In this document: positions 7,783 through 17,474 of the stretch, piece after piece
Numbering within the stretch: position 1 is the first letter of the stretch
Layout of the letters: each line of letters begins with the position of its first letter
From: Desulfoscipio sp. XC116
GTDB taxonomy: Bacteria; Bacillota; Desulfotomaculia; Desulfotomaculales; Desulfallaceae
NCBI RefSeq assembly: GCF_039851975.1
Contig: NZ_CP156660.1
Span: 1,865,035 to 1,929,034, forward strand
DNA: 64,000 nucleotides
Direction: 5' to 3'
Program-made: the position numbers and the translations under genes
Notes under the pieces: model-generated
What the model was told of the DNA's origin: nothing
The model's database searches: none
The model's input: the letters and a program-made list of their open reading frames with translations, nothing else

Positions 7783-7979
7783 TTGTATAACACAGCCGTA
7801 TTCAGTATAGTGACATTTTAAATATATTTTATAGATTGGCGTACTATAAACATTGCGACTGTTTATATATGTATGATATTAAAATTATTAAAATAAAAAT
7901 ACCGGGATATGTTCCCGGACAAAATGAATTTTACTATTTCACAACATTATTAATAGTCGACCCGCGACTAACAGCTTTT

Positions 7980-8123
7980 TCAGGTGGAACCGGCGGCGAA
8001 AAAAATAACTACCCCGGCAATGCCTATAATCGTGGGGTATGGCCCCTGCAAATTACCCAGCATGGCCATCCCGATCAAGACTATACCTCCCAATCGCAGC
8101 AGTATTTTAACCGTTTTTGTCAT
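7980..8123 (-). CDS. 47-residue membrane protein
   Basis: A small gene with ATG at 8121-8123 and GGAAGGAT nine bases upstream. The product MTKTVKILLRLGGIVLIGMA and the following 27 residues hold two hydrophobic stretches (about 11-22 and 30-44) joined by NLQGPYP, so it is probably a two-segment hairpin in the membrane. It follows rimI by 26 bases on the same strand and appears to be the last gene of the tsaE-tsaB-rimI operon. The function is unknown; translation style and ribosome binding site are convincing. Confidence 0.65.
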   Translation of the reverse strand: MTKTVKILLRLGGIVLIGMAMLGNLQGPYPTIIGIAGVVIFFAAGST

Positions 8124-8149
8124 GTTATGCATCCTTCCCGGCTAATTTT

Positions 8150-8635
8150 TTAAGGTATGCGGCTTAAATCATTTTTCCACATGATAATGGCGTCTTCCTT
8201 GGTGTCCGCATAATAGTTTTTTCTAAATCCATATTCCTCAAAACCCAGACGGCTATATAATACCCGGGCCGGTAAATTGGAAGGGCGTACTTCTAAGGTC
8301 ATGCGTTGTACGCCAAATGATATGGCTTTTTGTACCAATTGAAGCATTAACGCAGTGCCCAGCCCACGTCCACGGTAATCTCCATGGACTGCAATATTGG
8401 TAACATGGGCCTCATCCAGAACTATCCACATGCCTGCATAACCAACCACGGTTTGAATATCCGTCAGAGCGACAATGTAATGAGCAAAATCATTAACGCG
8501 CAGCTCATAATCGAAAGCATTCTTAGTCCAGGGTGTGGGAAAAGAAACGTTCTCTATTTGTACTACCTGATTCAGGTGGTTAACGTGCATTTGGCCAAAG
8601 GTTATGTTTTCCGAGCCTGCCGCATTTCTACCCAT
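8150..8635 (-). CDS. rimI: Ribosomal protein alanine N-acetyltransferase RimI
   Basis: A 161-residue GNAT enzyme that acetylates the N-terminal alanine of ribosomal protein S18 in characterised bacteria. The acetyl-CoA site is seen in VTNIAVHGDYRGRGLGTALM (about 82-101) and the C-terminal LEVRPSNLPARVLYSRLGFE motif is typical. The start overlaps the end of tsaB by eight bases. The tsaE-tsaB-rimI order is a classic bacterial cluster; the expected tsaD is not next to it here. Confidence 0.88.
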   Translation of the reverse strand: MGRNAAGSENITFGQMHVNHLNQVVQIENVSFPTPWTKNAFDYELRVNDFAHYIVALTDIQTVVGYAGMWIVLDEAHVTNIAVHGDYRGRGLGTALMLQLVQKAISFGVQRMTLEVRPSNLPARVLYSRLGFEEYGFRKNYYADTKEDAIIMWKNDLSRIP

Positions 8636-9338
8636 TAGTCCGGCACCTTTCCCGCCATTTAATTTCCGCTTCCGATTCCCGTATATAATGAGGCAGCAAT
8701 GTCAGCGGGTCGCAAGCCTTACCTGCTTGCAACAGCCGAAGACCTAATTCCGCTACCGCCGCGCCTCTGGGAAAAGATGCACAGATCGGCGCCAGGCAGG
8801 CGTTTGAACCCATTTGAGCCTTTAATAAGCCGCCATATTCTGCAACGCCATCCCCTATAAAGGTTACCCGTTCCTTAAATCCCTCCAGTAATTTTAGTAA
8901 CTCCGGCAGTCCTGTGGCTCTGGCGGGCACCAAACATTCTTGTCCGGTGCTGGTGTTATTGTATAAGGCTGCATAAACTTCGTTCTTCCGTGCATTAAGA
9001 ATAGGACAAACAAGCCCGGCATGGCCGCTTAGCGGATAGGCTAGCGCATCTAATGTTGGCACGTCGGCTAAAGGAAGACTTAATACCTGGGCCAGCGTGC
9101 GGGCTGTGCTCATACCAATACGCAGTCCGGTAAAAGATCCCGGTCCGGAGGAAACGGCTATACCCGACAGCTGCTCCTTGTTTATGGCCGCATCAGACAG
9201 TGTGTCCCTTACCATAGGCAGCAAGTTTACCGAGTGGGTACGGCGGTTGTTTACCATTCGTTCAGCTAAAATTTTCCCTTCCGCGACTACCGCCACAGCA
9301 GCCACCGGAGTAGCTGCTTCAATTCCCAGCACAAACAT
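8628..9338 (-). CDS. tsaB: tRNA N6-threonylcarbamoyladenosine biosynthesis protein TsaB
   Basis: A 236-residue ASKHA-fold protein, partner of TsaD and TsaE in making t6A37 on ANN-decoding tRNAs. It has the N-terminal MFVLGIEAATP motif and the conserved block SSGPGSFTGLRIGMSTAR (about 64-81). Its stop is TAG. It overlaps tsaE upstream and rimI downstream. Length and motifs are normal. Confidence 0.93.
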   Translation of the reverse strand: MFVLGIEAATPVAAVAVVAEGKILAERMVNNRRTHSVNLLPMVRDTLSDAAINKEQLSGIAVSSGPGSFTGLRIGMSTARTLAQVLSLPLADVPTLDALAYPLSGHAGLVCPILNARKNEVYAALYNNTSTGQECLVPARATGLPELLKLLEGFKERVTFIGDGVAEYGGLLKAQMGSNACLAPICASFPRGAAVAELGLRLLQAGKACDPLTLLPHYIRESEAEIKWRERCRTNG

Positions 9339-9798
9339 GATGTATTAACTCCTTCACCAGTTTATTGTATCGGCTGCCTTGGGGCATTAATTTTAATACT
9401 CTGTAGTTATCATCACCAGTTTGCTTTTCAATATAAATATCCAATCGTTCGTCAGGCAAGTACTGCTCAACTTGACGGGCCCACTCGATCACGGTTACAC
9501 CGGAGCCGTAAAAGTATTCTTCATATCCCAGGTCCTCCAACTCTTCGGGGTTGGCCAGCCGGTAAACATCCAGGTGGTATAACGGCAGATGACCGTCATA
9601 CTCGTTAATCAGTGTAAATGTGGGACTGGTAACCCGCTCGGTGATGCCCAGTCCCCTGGCCACACCGGCAGCCAAACAAGTTTTACCGGCCCCCAAATCT
9701 CCATTCAAGGTAATAACGTCCCCCGCTTGCAGCAGGTTTCCCATTATAATACCAAAACCGCCGGTTTCTTCGGCAGAATGTGTTTCCAGCGCTATCAA
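9319..9798 (-). CDS. tsaE: tRNA t6A biosynthesis ATPase TsaE
   Basis: A P-loop ATPase with Walker A GDLGAGKT and the following TSPTFTLINEYDG, both diagnostic for TsaE, plus the Trp-containing VTVIEWARQVEQYLP motif. I place the start at a TTG (9796-9798) because GGAGG lies at ideal distance before it and the upstream ATG at 9828 would add ten residues unlike the family. It opens the tsaE-tsaB-rimI operon. TsaE is the ATPase switch of the TsaBDE complex. Confidence 0.9.
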   Translation of the reverse strand: MIALETHSAEETGGFGIIMGNLLQAGDVITLNGDLGAGKTCLAAGVARGLGITERVTSPTFTLINEYDGHLPLYHLDVYRLANPEELEDLGYEEYFYGSGVTVIEWARQVEQYLPDERLDIYIEKQTGDDNYRVLKLMPQGSRYNKLVKELIHHVCAGN

Positions 9799-9893
9799 AA
9801 ATATTACCTCCAGAATACCAGATGTCATTCATATTAATTATTATAACCTTTTATAGCCGCACAGTTATTATTATAAATAAAGACTTGCTTAAT

Positions 9894-9934
9894 AAAAAGA
9901 GGCAAAAAGAAATGGACTGACCAGTCCACCTCTA
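9894..9934 (-). terminator. Terminator of the receiver-domain gene
   Basis: A hairpin with AGAGG/CCTCT outer arms and an inner TGGACT/AGTCCA stem is followed by a T-rich tract on the minus strand, immediately after the stop codon at 9936. Confidence 0.6.
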
Positions 9935-9935
9935 C

Positions 9936-10343
9936 TTAAACTATATTAGCCCGGCATGTCTTCCTTACTATTTCTATGCGGGTGAACTCTTCTAAAAATT
10001 GCTTTACATTTTCAACATCGAACGGCTTGGCCATGCAGCTGAGTGCACCCAGTTTCTGAGCCTCGAATATGGTATCGTCAGAACCGTATGCGGTCATAAT
10101 AACCACCTGGGTATCCGGAAACATTTTTTTTATTTTGTTCAGCGCCTCCAAGCCGCCCATCAAAGGCATACGCACATCCATAAAAACAAGATTCGGCCTT
10201 AAAGCCCGTACCATTTCCACTGCTTCAAGACCATTTTGAGCGGTATGTACCCGGTGGCCAACCTCCTTAATGACAATATCCAACAGGTAACGAACCCCTG
10301 GCTGATCATCAACCACCAGTATATCCATGCAATCTGAGCCCAT
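9936..10343 (-). CDS. Single-domain response regulator, Spo0F/CheY-like
   Basis: A stand-alone receiver of about 135 residues: acidic pocket ILVVDDQPG, phospho-acceptor Asp in LVFMDVRMPLMGG, switch Thr in VVIMTAYGS, and Lys in CMAKPF. There is no output domain. The sequence style is closest to Spo0F, the phosphorelay intermediate of sporulation, but no kinase or Spo0B-like gene is adjacent, so a general phosphorelay role is as far as the sequence goes. The start is placed at the ATG at 10343; the following MDILVVDD ATG is an alternative. Confidence 0.85.
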   Translation of the reverse strand: MGSDCMDILVVDDQPGVRYLLDIVIKEVGHRVHTAQNGLEAVEMVRALRPNLVFMDVRMPLMGGLEALNKIKKMFPDTQVVIMTAYGSDDTIFEAQKLGALSCMAKPFDVENVKQFLEEFTRIEIVRKTCRANIV

Positions 10344-10462
10344 AACCCTCACACTCTCCTTATTTCCGCGATATATAACATATGTTTGAAATTTAGTATT
10401 TATATGTCATTTATTTATATTTTGACAGCGGAGAGGAAAACCCTTCCTTGATCAATAATTTT

Positions 10463-11626
10463 TTACAATAATTTATTTACATCGATTATATTTCCATTAA
10501 TATAAACCCTATTTACAACAGTTCCTATATAAAATGGGTGACCGCTTAATACTATTATATCTCCATCTTTTCCGGGCGCAATGCTGCCGATACGGTTTTC
10601 CAATCCCAGCACTCTGGCCGCACCGATGGTAATAGCTGCCAGTGCCTGTTCCTCGGTCAGCCCTCCCCGAGTGGTCAGCCCGGCGGAAATAGGCAAGTAT
10701 TGTATAGGTACCACTGGGTGATCGGTCATAATAGCAAAGCTTACTCCGTGGCTGGCCAATACCGCTGCGGTTTTTAGCGAGCGCCCCATAAGCTCCACCT
10801 TGGAACGGTTAATAAGAACCGGGCCAACCACGACCGGCACACCTGCCGCGGCCAGCCTTTCCGCAATGAGATGACCTTCAGTGCAATGCTCAATAACCAG
10901 GCGCAGGTTAAACTCATTACCAATGCGTAGTGCGGTCATGATATCGTCCGCTCGGTGGGCATGCACCCGCAAAGGTATTTCCCGACGCAACACCTTCGCT
11001 ATAGACTCCATCTTCAAGTCCAGGTCCGGAGGATCCGCCTCTCCCCGAAGCATACGGGTCTGTCTTTCGAGATACTGTTGGCCACGTGCCAGCGCATCCC
11101 GTAATAACGCGGCTGAAGCCATTCTTGTTATAGGCGTTTTTTTCTTTGGGCCGTATACGCGCTTGGGGTTTTCCCCCAGCGCGGCCTTCAGACCTGCCGG
11201 ACTGGAAATTATCATATCGTCCACTACCGTACCGCAGGTTTTCATAGCCACCATTTCCCCGCCCAGCACGTTGGCGCTGCCCGGACCGGTAACCACGGTG
11301 GTTATGCCGGCCGCCAGTGCGTCTTGAAAACCAATATCCATGGGGTTGATGGCATCTATGGCCCGCAGGTGGGGCGTGACGGGGTCGGTGATCTCATTTA
11401 GATCGTCCCCCTCTTCGAATACCTCTTCCAGTATGCCTAAGTGCGTATGTGCATCAATAAAACCGGGCATGACAATCATGCCCGCTGCATCGTATATATC
11501 GGAACCGGAAGGAATAGTGATGTTTTTCCCCACGGCGATTATTTTCCCGTTTTTAATAAGGACGGCACCCCGTGACAAGCGTAGACCGTGCATTGTCCAA
11601 ATTTCACCGTTAATAATAGCCTGCAT
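10463..11626 (-). CDS. Amidohydrolase family protein (imidazolonepropionase/dihydroorotase-like)
   Basis: A 387-residue metal-dependent hydrolase. Metal ligands are in GFIDAHTHLG (about 55-64), the later histidines in LRVHAHRADD and VIEHCTEG, and the Asp in FAIMTDHPVVP. The C-terminal small beta-domain motif IAPGKDGDIIVLSGHPF is standard for cytosolic amidohydrolases. There is no signal peptide. The substrate is not evident from the sequence; related Clostridial proteins are only annotated as amidohydrolases. It stands alone between a receiver gene and a C26 peptidase gene. Confidence 0.85.
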   Translation of the reverse strand: MQAIINGEIWTMHGLRLSRGAVLIKNGKIIAVGKNITIPSGSDIYDAAGMIVMPGFIDAHTHLGILEEVFEEGDDLNEITDPVTPHLRAIDAINPMDIGFQDALAAGITTVVTGPGSANVLGGEMVAMKTCGTVVDDMIISSPAGLKAALGENPKRVYGPKKKTPITRMASAALLRDALARGQQYLERQTRMLRGEADPPDLDLKMESIAKVLRREIPLRVHAHRADDIMTALRIGNEFNLRLVIEHCTEGHLIAERLAAAGVPVVVGPVLINRSKVELMGRSLKTAAVLASHGVSFAIMTDHPVVPIQYLPISAGLTTRGGLTEEQALAAITIGAARVLGLENRIGSIAPGKDGDIIVLSGHPFYIGTVVNRVYINGNIIDVNKLL

Positions 11627-11695
11627 GCTGTCATCTCCAAATAATTGCTATTAATATATTATTGTTAATTTATAGTGTTTGTTTTTCTACAATAG

Positions 11696-12442
11696 CTATT
11701 TTTTTTCCTTTAAGAATAGGGAGTTTTTGCTCGACAAAAAACGAGTGCATGCTTCAATAAATGCAGTAAATATATTAAAGATGTGCATATTTCTAAAAAA
11801 CATATTTTCGGGATGAAATTGCACACCTAACGCAAATTTATCTTCTTTCGCGTATTCAATGGCTTCAACCACATTATCCCCGGCCAGCGCAGATATTACT
11901 AAATTTTTGCCTAACCCGTCAATCATTTGGTGATGGAAAGAATTAACCCTAACAGCGTCCATTTTTATTATATGATGCAGATACGAACCCTCGACCAGGT
12001 TTATGTTGTGGGTGGCATGCCAACGCGGTGCCCGCTGCATGTGCTGCAGGGGACGGTCGATCACCAGGCTGATATCTTGACAGACGCTTCCTCCGGCTGC
12101 CACGTTAAGCACTTGCATACCTTTGCAAATGCCTAAAATCGGCACATTCCGCTCCAAAGCCAGCCGGGCCAGCAGTATTTCAAAATTGTCCCGCAATGGG
12201 TCTATATAGCCGTTTGACGGTAAAGGCTCCTCCCCATAATAATAAGGGTCAATATCCCCCCCGCCTGCGAGCAGTACGCCGTCGATCCTGCTCAATAAAG
12301 CGCCGGTATTTTCATCATCATAGTGGGGTATAAAAAGCGGCATACCTCCGGCTGCCTGGATGGCGCGCTTATAGTCCTTGCTAATGGTAAATTTTTGGGT
12401 ATCCTCATCATAACTGCATGTGATACCTATTAGCGGGTACAT
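11696..12442 (-). CDS. Class I glutamine-amidotransferase-like hydrolase (peptidase C26, PuuD-like)
   Basis: A roughly 248-residue protein of the gamma-glutamyl-gamma-aminobutyrate hydrolase family, beginning MYPLIGITCSYDED. The start has AGGAGG eight bases upstream; a longer frame reaching 12499 looks non-coding at its N-terminus. The oxyanion/substrate motif GGGDIDPYYYGEEP and the nucleophile elbow LGICKGMQVLNVAAGG carry the catalytic Cys; the His is in GVQFHPE. It probably cleaves gamma-glutamyl amides. Genes for a gamma-glutamyl-polyamine pathway are not adjacent. Confidence 0.85.
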   Translation of the reverse strand: MYPLIGITCSYDEDTQKFTISKDYKRAIQAAGGMPLFIPHYDDENTGALLSRIDGVLLAGGGDIDPYYYGEEPLPSNGYIDPLRDNFEILLARLALERNVPILGICKGMQVLNVAAGGSVCQDISLVIDRPLQHMQRAPRWHATHNINLVEGSYLHHIIKMDAVRVNSFHHQMIDGLGKNLVISALAGDNVVEAIEYAKEDKFALGVQFHPENMFFRNMHIFNIFTAFIEACTRFLSSKNSLFLKEKK

Positions 12443-12507
12443 AAATATAACCTCCTCTCCATATAAAAATATATGGCAAGAGGGTCGGCTATTACACATT
12501 ATGCAAA

Positions 12508-14418
12508 CTATATCTTGGGCAGTAATTCAGCTTTAAACAGCTCTGCCTGATAGAAAGGTTCCTGGAGAAATCTTTCCATCCAGCCTACTACTTTTTTAAA
12601 TGGTGTCGCTCCCACCGCGGCTTTATTATCATATAGCTTAAGATTCGGACCGGTTTGTTGGGTACGCATATCAGCCGCCTCCGGATGAGCGGCGGCGTAA
12701 ACCTGAGGCAGTATAATACCGCGCAGCATGGCTTCAGCCTGAAGCAATGAGCTGCGCAATGAATTAAATACTTCACTTTTTGCTATAAAAACATTATTTT
12801 CTCCCACATGACCGGTAATATGGCATTTTCTCAGCGCTTCTTCAAGCTTTGGTCTAATGCCGCATAATAACACCTTATGACCCTGTTTATGCACCTTGTT
12901 AATAAAGTTTTCAATGACTTCCATGGAAGTAATATCAAGCTGGGTAACACTTTTAAATCTTATAATATATATCCCCGCCTGGCCATAGGCCTGATTAAGT
13001 TTTTCTTCCAAGTCTGAAGAATTGCCAAAAAATAAATTGCCTTCCAGCTGGATTATGGAAATAGGAGATTGAATAGCTTGACCGGACAAATTTGACACTT
13101 CGGATTCGGCAAACCGGTTGCTATTGCTGTCCAAAACAGAAAACAATCTGACGGTAGCACGGCCGTTTTCTTTAAGGAACAGCAACAAGGAAATTAATAT
13201 GCCTGTATAAATGGCGTATTCCAATTCCGGGGCCAGTATGGTGGTTAGAAAAGTGACCAGCATTACGGCAGCGTCATTTTTATTGGATTTAAATACCTTT
13301 TTGACGGCTTCTTTGTCCACCATTGAATAAGCTACTACCATGATTACACCGGCCAGTGCCGCGTTGGGAATATACCTGGCAAAAGGCGCAAAAAAGATCA
13401 GTATCACCATGACTGCGACACCCGCCAGTACACCGGCCAATCTGGTTACGGCACCGTTTTGAAAAGTAATGGCCGAACGTGTAAATGAGCCGGATCCTGC
13501 AATACAACTAAAGAAAGCGCCCCCCATGTTGGCAACGCCCTGGCCGATAAATTCCTGGTTGGAATCTAATTTTTGCCCCGACTGAGCGGAAATCGCCTTG
13601 GATATGGATACGGCCTCCACCAAGCCAATGATGGCAATGACCAGTGCGCCGTTAAACAAAGCTCCCATAGCCTGCAAATCAAAACTTAACATGCCGAAGG
13701 GAGGTATCGCCGAGGGAATATCCCCGGTTAGCTTAATACCCCGGGCCTCTAGACCACAAGTCATAACAATAATGACACATATTACCAGACCCAGCAAGGC
13801 GCCCGGCAAGCTTTTATTAATTTTTTTGGATAGCACTGAAACTACAATAGTTAGAAGTCCCAATCCCAGTGCGTAATAGTTAAGCTGATCAATATGGGCA
13901 AATGTGGCAGCCACCTTATCAACTGTGGAATGCCCTCCTTTGGCCAAGGATATTCCCAACAGCTGGTTAAACTGCCCCAAAGCAATAATCACCCCGGCTC
14001 CGGCGGTAAAACCCACAATAACAGAATGGGAGACATAGTTGACCAGCTTACCCATCTTGAGTACACCCATTAAAAATTGAATAGCCCCGGCCAGAAATGT
14101 AAGCATGAGCAGCATTTCATAAAAATTGGGTTTACCCGCGTAAACACTCATATTGCTGGCAATAAGCAGTGATATGGCGTTGGTGGGACCGGTGGCCAAG
14201 TGATTGGAATTACCAAACAGCGAACCCAGTATAGATAGTACTATAGCTGAATATAATCCGTAAACCGGATCCACGCCCGCAATAATGGCATAGGCCATAG
14301 ACTGAGGCAAAGCCACCACGGCTACTGTTAGCGCGGCAATTATATCGAACTTAAAATATGCTTTTTTGTATGTAGTAATCGTTTCAATAAAAGGAAAATA
14401 CTTTAATACCCCTTGCAA
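12508..14418 (-). CDS. SulP family anion transporter with STAS domain
   Basis: A 636-residue membrane protein. About 12 hydrophobic segments fill residues 25-420, with the SulP motif VALPQSMAYAIIAGVDPVYGLYSA near residue 35. A cytoplasmic STAS domain follows at about 445-560 (IQLEGNLFFGNSSDLEEKLN, then RFKSVTQLDITSMEVIENFI), and a tail of about 75 residues after it. It probably moves sulfate, bicarbonate or another oxyanion. Sulfate use would fit a sulfate reducer, but the sequence alone does not set the substrate. Confidence 0.9.
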   Translation of the reverse strand: MQGVLKYFPFIETITTYKKAYFKFDIIAALTVAVVALPQSMAYAIIAGVDPVYGLYSAIVLSILGSLFGNSNHLATGPTNAISLLIASNMSVYAGKPNFYEMLLMLTFLAGAIQFLMGVLKMGKLVNYVSHSVIVGFTAGAGVIIALGQFNQLLGISLAKGGHSTVDKVAATFAHIDQLNYYALGLGLLTIVVSVLSKKINKSLPGALLGLVICVIIVMTCGLEARGIKLTGDIPSAIPPFGMLSFDLQAMGALFNGALVIAIIGLVEAVSISKAISAQSGQKLDSNQEFIGQGVANMGGAFFSCIAGSGSFTRSAITFQNGAVTRLAGVLAGVAVMVILIFFAPFARYIPNAALAGVIMVVAYSMVDKEAVKKVFKSNKNDAAVMLVTFLTTILAPELEYAIYTGILISLLLFLKENGRATVRLFSVLDSNSNRFAESEVSNLSGQAIQSPISIIQLEGNLFFGNSSDLEEKLNQAYGQAGIYIIRFKSVTQLDITSMEVIENFINKVHKQGHKVLLCGIRPKLEEALRKCHITGHVGENNVFIAKSEVFNSLRSSLLQAEAMLRGIILPQVYAAAHPEAADMRTQQTGPNLKLYDNKAAVGATPFKKVVGWMERFLQEPFYQAELFKAELLPKI

Positions 14419-14561
14419 AATAATGCGCCTCCTTGATATTTTGGGCTATTATACAAAATAGAGCCTATAGAATTACTACTAAGTTAGGTTTAAATATCCT
14501 CCAACACTTTGAAAACTAATACAAGTTGTTGCCCGGGGCGGAGCAGAGCGGGCCATAAGTA

Positions 14562-14594
14562 AAGCCGCTACCCATTTAGGCAACGGCTTTATTG
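14562..14594 (-). terminator. Terminator after ndoA
   Basis: AAAGCCG and CGGCTTT form a 7-bp stem downstream of the ndoA stop; the T-tract is short. A short ATGT tandem repeat (about 14629-14646) lies between it and the stop codon. Confidence 0.45.
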
Positions 14595-14646
14595 AAGTAT
14601 GTATCTCTTTATTTACCCAAAGCTGAAATATGTATGTATGTATGTA

Positions 14647-14997
14647 TTAGATATCCACAAGCCCCAAGCTTATTTCTACTGCCTGATTTATTTTGGCCAT
14701 CGTTTCACTTTGCAGTGAAGTTACTTTTTCCAGTAGCCTGCTTTTGTCGATGGTGCGTATCTGTTCCAGCAAAATTACTGAATTCTTGCCCAACCCGTCT
14801 TTTTCGGCTGGTAGTTCCACATGAGTAGGCAGTTTAGCCTTGGATATTTGAGAGGTAATAGCGGCAACTATAGTGGTCGGACTGTACTGGTTGCCAATGT
14901 CATTTTGCAGTATTAGTACCGGTCGCGTACCTCCCTGTTCCGACCCCACTACCGGGCTGAGATCGGCGTAATAAATTTCACCACGGCGTATTTGCAT
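14647..14997 (-). CDS. ndoA: mRNA interferase EndoA/MazF-type toxin
   Basis: A 116-residue PemK/MazF toxin: [20 protein letters not shown] at the N-terminus is the conserved active-site entry, followed by [20 protein letters not shown] and [18 protein letters not shown]. In Bacillus subtilis EndoA cleaves UACAU-type sites in RNA. It overlaps the antitoxin gene by one base (stop/start), the usual EndoAI-EndoA arrangement, usually chromosomal in Firmicutes. Confidence 0.93.
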   Translation of the reverse strand: MQIRRGEIYYADLSPVVGSEQGGTRPVLILQNDIGNQYSPTTIVAAITSQISKAKLPTHVELPAEKDGLGKNSVILLEQIRTIDKSRLLEKVTSLQSETMAKINQAVEISLGLVDI

Positions 14998-15275
14998 TAT
15001 CGCTTGCCTCCCGCCACAGACTCGTCAAATGCCGGCGCCACTTCGGATTCCAGTCTGTACTGTTCAATAGCCAGGGCCAGATTTATAGTGGCCATTTCCA
15101 CGTAACCTTTTTTCATCTGCTCTCTTAATACACGACGTCTTCGCTCGGCTAGGTAAAGCTTCATGGCCTCCCGGACAAATTCGCTCCGGTTTTGCTTTTC
15201 AGCGGCTGCAATGCAATCTATCTCGGAAAGCAAATAATCCGGCAGGCTGATCATGATACGCTTTACTTGTGCCAC
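14997..15275 (-). CDS. ndoAI: EndoAI/CopG-type antitoxin
   Basis: A 92-residue ribbon-helix-helix protein. The start is a GTG (15273-15275) preceded by a G-rich ribosome binding site; a longer frame to 15344 opens with residues unlike the family. [20 protein letters not shown] forms the beta strand and first helix, and [19 protein letters not shown] the second helix. The C-terminal tail would wrap the toxin EndoA and block its active site, as known for the B. subtilis pair. Confidence 0.88.
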   Translation of the reverse strand: MAQVKRIMISLPDYLLSEIDCIAAAEKQNRSEFVREAMKLYLAERRRRVLREQMKKGYVEMATINLALAIEQYRLESEVAPAFDESVAGGKR

Positions 15276-15362
15276 CTGCAACAACCCCCAGTATACACAT
15301 TTTATATAAAACAAATATAGATTATTATATACACAGGTAGCCACCTTATGTCAACACAAACC

Positions 15363-15860
15363 TTATTTTTCATCCTTTGCTGCCTGGGGTTGTCGAGAGA
15401 GGGCAATTTTACCGGTACGCACCATTTCAACTATCCCCTGGTGCTCCAGAACATGGGTAAAGGCACTGATTTTCTGTTCATCGCCGATAATCTGAATAAC
15501 CATCGTTTCTTTGCCCACATCCACAATATTAGCGCGGAATATTTCAACTATATCCACAACATCACGACGTTTTTCAGGATCCGCCTGCACCTTTATCAGG
15601 GCCAACTCTCTTTCAATAGCATCGCAGCCCTCCAGTTTAGTAATCTTGATTACGTCTACCAATTTGGAAAGTTGGTGGATAACCTGTTCCAGTTCGCGCT
15701 CGTCCCCTTTAACTACAATAGTAATTCTGGTAATATCAGGTTCCTCGGTATAACCGGCGGCAATACTTTCAATATTGAATACTCGCCGGCTTAATAATCC
15801 TGCGATTCGGGCCAACACGCCCGGCTTGTTTATAACGAGCACCGCCAGAGTATGTGTCAT
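15363..15860 (-). CDS. ilvH: Acetolactate synthase small (regulatory) subunit
   Basis: A 165-residue protein with an N-terminal ACT domain (MTHTLAVLVINKPGVLARIA, then GLLSRRVFNIESIAAGYTEE) and a second ACT-like domain from about 80. The start follows GGAGGG; an in-frame ATG 15 bases upstream overlaps that site. It normally binds IlvB and confers valine feedback inhibition. No ilvB, ilvC or leu gene is nearby, which is unusual because ilvH normally sits directly behind ilvB. Confidence 0.92.
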   Translation of the reverse strand: MTHTLAVLVINKPGVLARIAGLLSRRVFNIESIAAGYTEEPDITRITIVVKGDERELEQVIHQLSKLVDVIKITKLEGCDAIERELALIKVQADPEKRRDVVDIVEIFRANIVDVGKETMVIQIIGDEQKISAFTHVLEHQGIVEMVRTGKIALSRQPQAAKDEK

Positions 15861-16079
15861 AAAAAATCCCTCCATAGCATGTTACTCCATTGCTTTATTA
15901 ACAATATAGATATTTTAACACATGTGGATGGCCCACCCAAATATAATTTGGCCAAAAGACAAAAGATCCACATAACAGGCCGATTTAATCATTAACCTGC
16001 TCTGTGAACCTTTAAGCAAATTCCAGGACTCTTACTAACTCTCAATAATATAAATTCTCACTTATGCTCTGATGTTATT

Positions 16080-17411
16080 TTAAAACTTGGTTAAGTAATG
16101 TTCCAGCTCCCATGGATATACCTGAAGGCGATAGCTATCCCATTCAATGCGTTTGGCTTCCAGGAAACGCTGCAGCACATGTGTTCCAAGGGCATCCATA
16201 AGCACTTTGTCGGCGGATAGCCGGCGCAGGGATTCTTGCAGGCTCTCGGGCAGTATGGATATACCCAGTTCATCACGTTCCTGTGGGGTCAGTTCATATA
16301 TATTGCGGTCGCAGGGTGTGGGTGGTGCAATCTTATTTTTTATGCCGTCCAGTCCGGCCTTAAGGCATACTGCCAGTGCCAGATAGGGGTTGCAGGAAGG
16401 ATCCGGACTGCGCAGCTCAATGCGAGTGGACTGGTCCCGCTTGGCGGGTACCCTGATCAGCGGGCTGCGGTTACGATAGGACCAGGCCACATATACCGGC
16501 GCCTCGTAACCCGAAACCAATCTTTTGTAAGAGTTTACAGTGGGATTGGTAATAGCGGTAATGGCAGGAATATGCCGCATCAGTCCCCCGATATAGTAAA
16601 TACAATCCTGGCTGAGCTGGTTTGCCGTGTCGGGATCGTAAAAGGCATTAACACCATTTTTCATTAAAGACTGGTTTAAGTGCATGCCCGAACCGGCAAT
16701 ACCAAAAACCGGTTTGGGCATAAAGGTAGCATGCAGCCCATGCCGCTGGGCAATTGTGCGCACTACAAATTTAAAGGTTACCACTTTATCGGCGATATCC
16801 AGTGCATCCGAATATTTGAAATCTATTTCATGTTGGCCCGGTGCCACCTCATGGTGGGAAGCTTCAATCTCAAAACCCATTTGCTGTAAAGTAAGCACCA
16901 TATCACGGCGAGCGTTTTCGCCCAAATCAACAGGAGTCATATCAAAATAACCCGCCCGGTCATGAGTGATCGTGGTGGGATTGCCTTCCTGATCCACGTG
17001 GAAAAGGAAAAATTCAGCCTCTGGCCCCACATTCATGGAGTAGCCCAATTCCTCCGCTTCTGCGATAGCCCGGCGTAAAACAAACCGTGGGTCACCAATG
17101 AAAGGAGTGCCGTCGGAATTATAGATATCACATATCAGCCTGGCCACCGCTCCGTCACGGGGTTTCCAGGGGAATACCACGAATGTTGAAGGGTCGGGAT
17201 GCAAGTACATATCGGATTCCTCAATACGCACAAAACCTTCTATAGATGAACCGTCAAACATAAGTTCATTGTTTAAGGCCTTATCTAATTGTTCTACAGT
17301 GATGGATACGTTTTTTAACACACCGAAAATATCGGTAAACTGCAGACGTACAAATTTAACTCCGTATTCTTTGGCCATAGTACGCACATCATCACTGGTA
17401 AGTACAGGCAT
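16080..17411 (-). CDS. glnA: Glutamine synthetase type I
   Basis: A 443-residue GSI-alpha-length enzyme making glutamine from glutamate, ammonia and ATP. Motifs seen: [19 protein letters not shown] (about 52-71), metal ligands in [30 protein letters not shown]/ammonium region [20 protein letters not shown] and the glutamate site [18 protein letters not shown]. The leader carries an ANTAR-type antiterminator and terminator (17475-17558) and a sigma-A-like promoter. It lies downstream of the ANTAR regulator gene. A close paralogue is at 42853. Confidence 0.96.
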   Translation of the reverse strand: MPVLTSDDVRTMAKEYGVKFVRLQFTDIFGVLKNVSITVEQLDKALNNELMFDGSSIEGFVRIEESDMYLHPDPSTFVVFPWKPRDGAVARLICDIYNSDGTPFIGDPRFVLRRAIAEAEELGYSMNVGPEAEFFLFHVDQEGNPTTITHDRAGYFDMTPVDLGENARRDMVLTLQQMGFEIEASHHEVAPGQHEIDFKYSDALDIADKVVTFKFVVRTIAQRHGLHATFMPKPVFGIAGSGMHLNQSLMKNGVNAFYDPDTANQLSQDCIYYIGGLMRHIPAITAITNPTVNSYKRLVSGYEAPVYVAWSYRNRSPLIRVPAKRDQSTRIELRSPDPSCNPYLALAVCLKAGLDGIKNKIAPPTPCDRNIYELTPQERDELGISILPESLQESLRRLSADKVLMDALGTHVLQRFLEAKRIEWDSYRLQVYPWELEHYLTKF

Positions 17412-17474
17412 TATTATTCACACCTCTCCTTATTAGCTAAGAAGCACAATGAGTATTTAAACAAAATATCACGT

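Noticed and set aside
7836-8153. A 105-codon plus-strand frame between the ECF sigma gene and rimI
   Set aside because: The opposite strand carries a short membrane protein gene with a good ribosome binding site; the plus-strand product has no family features.
14629-14648. ATGT tandem repeat near the ndoA stop
   Set aside because: Only about five units; could vary by slippage but lies outside the coding sequence, so no functional claim.
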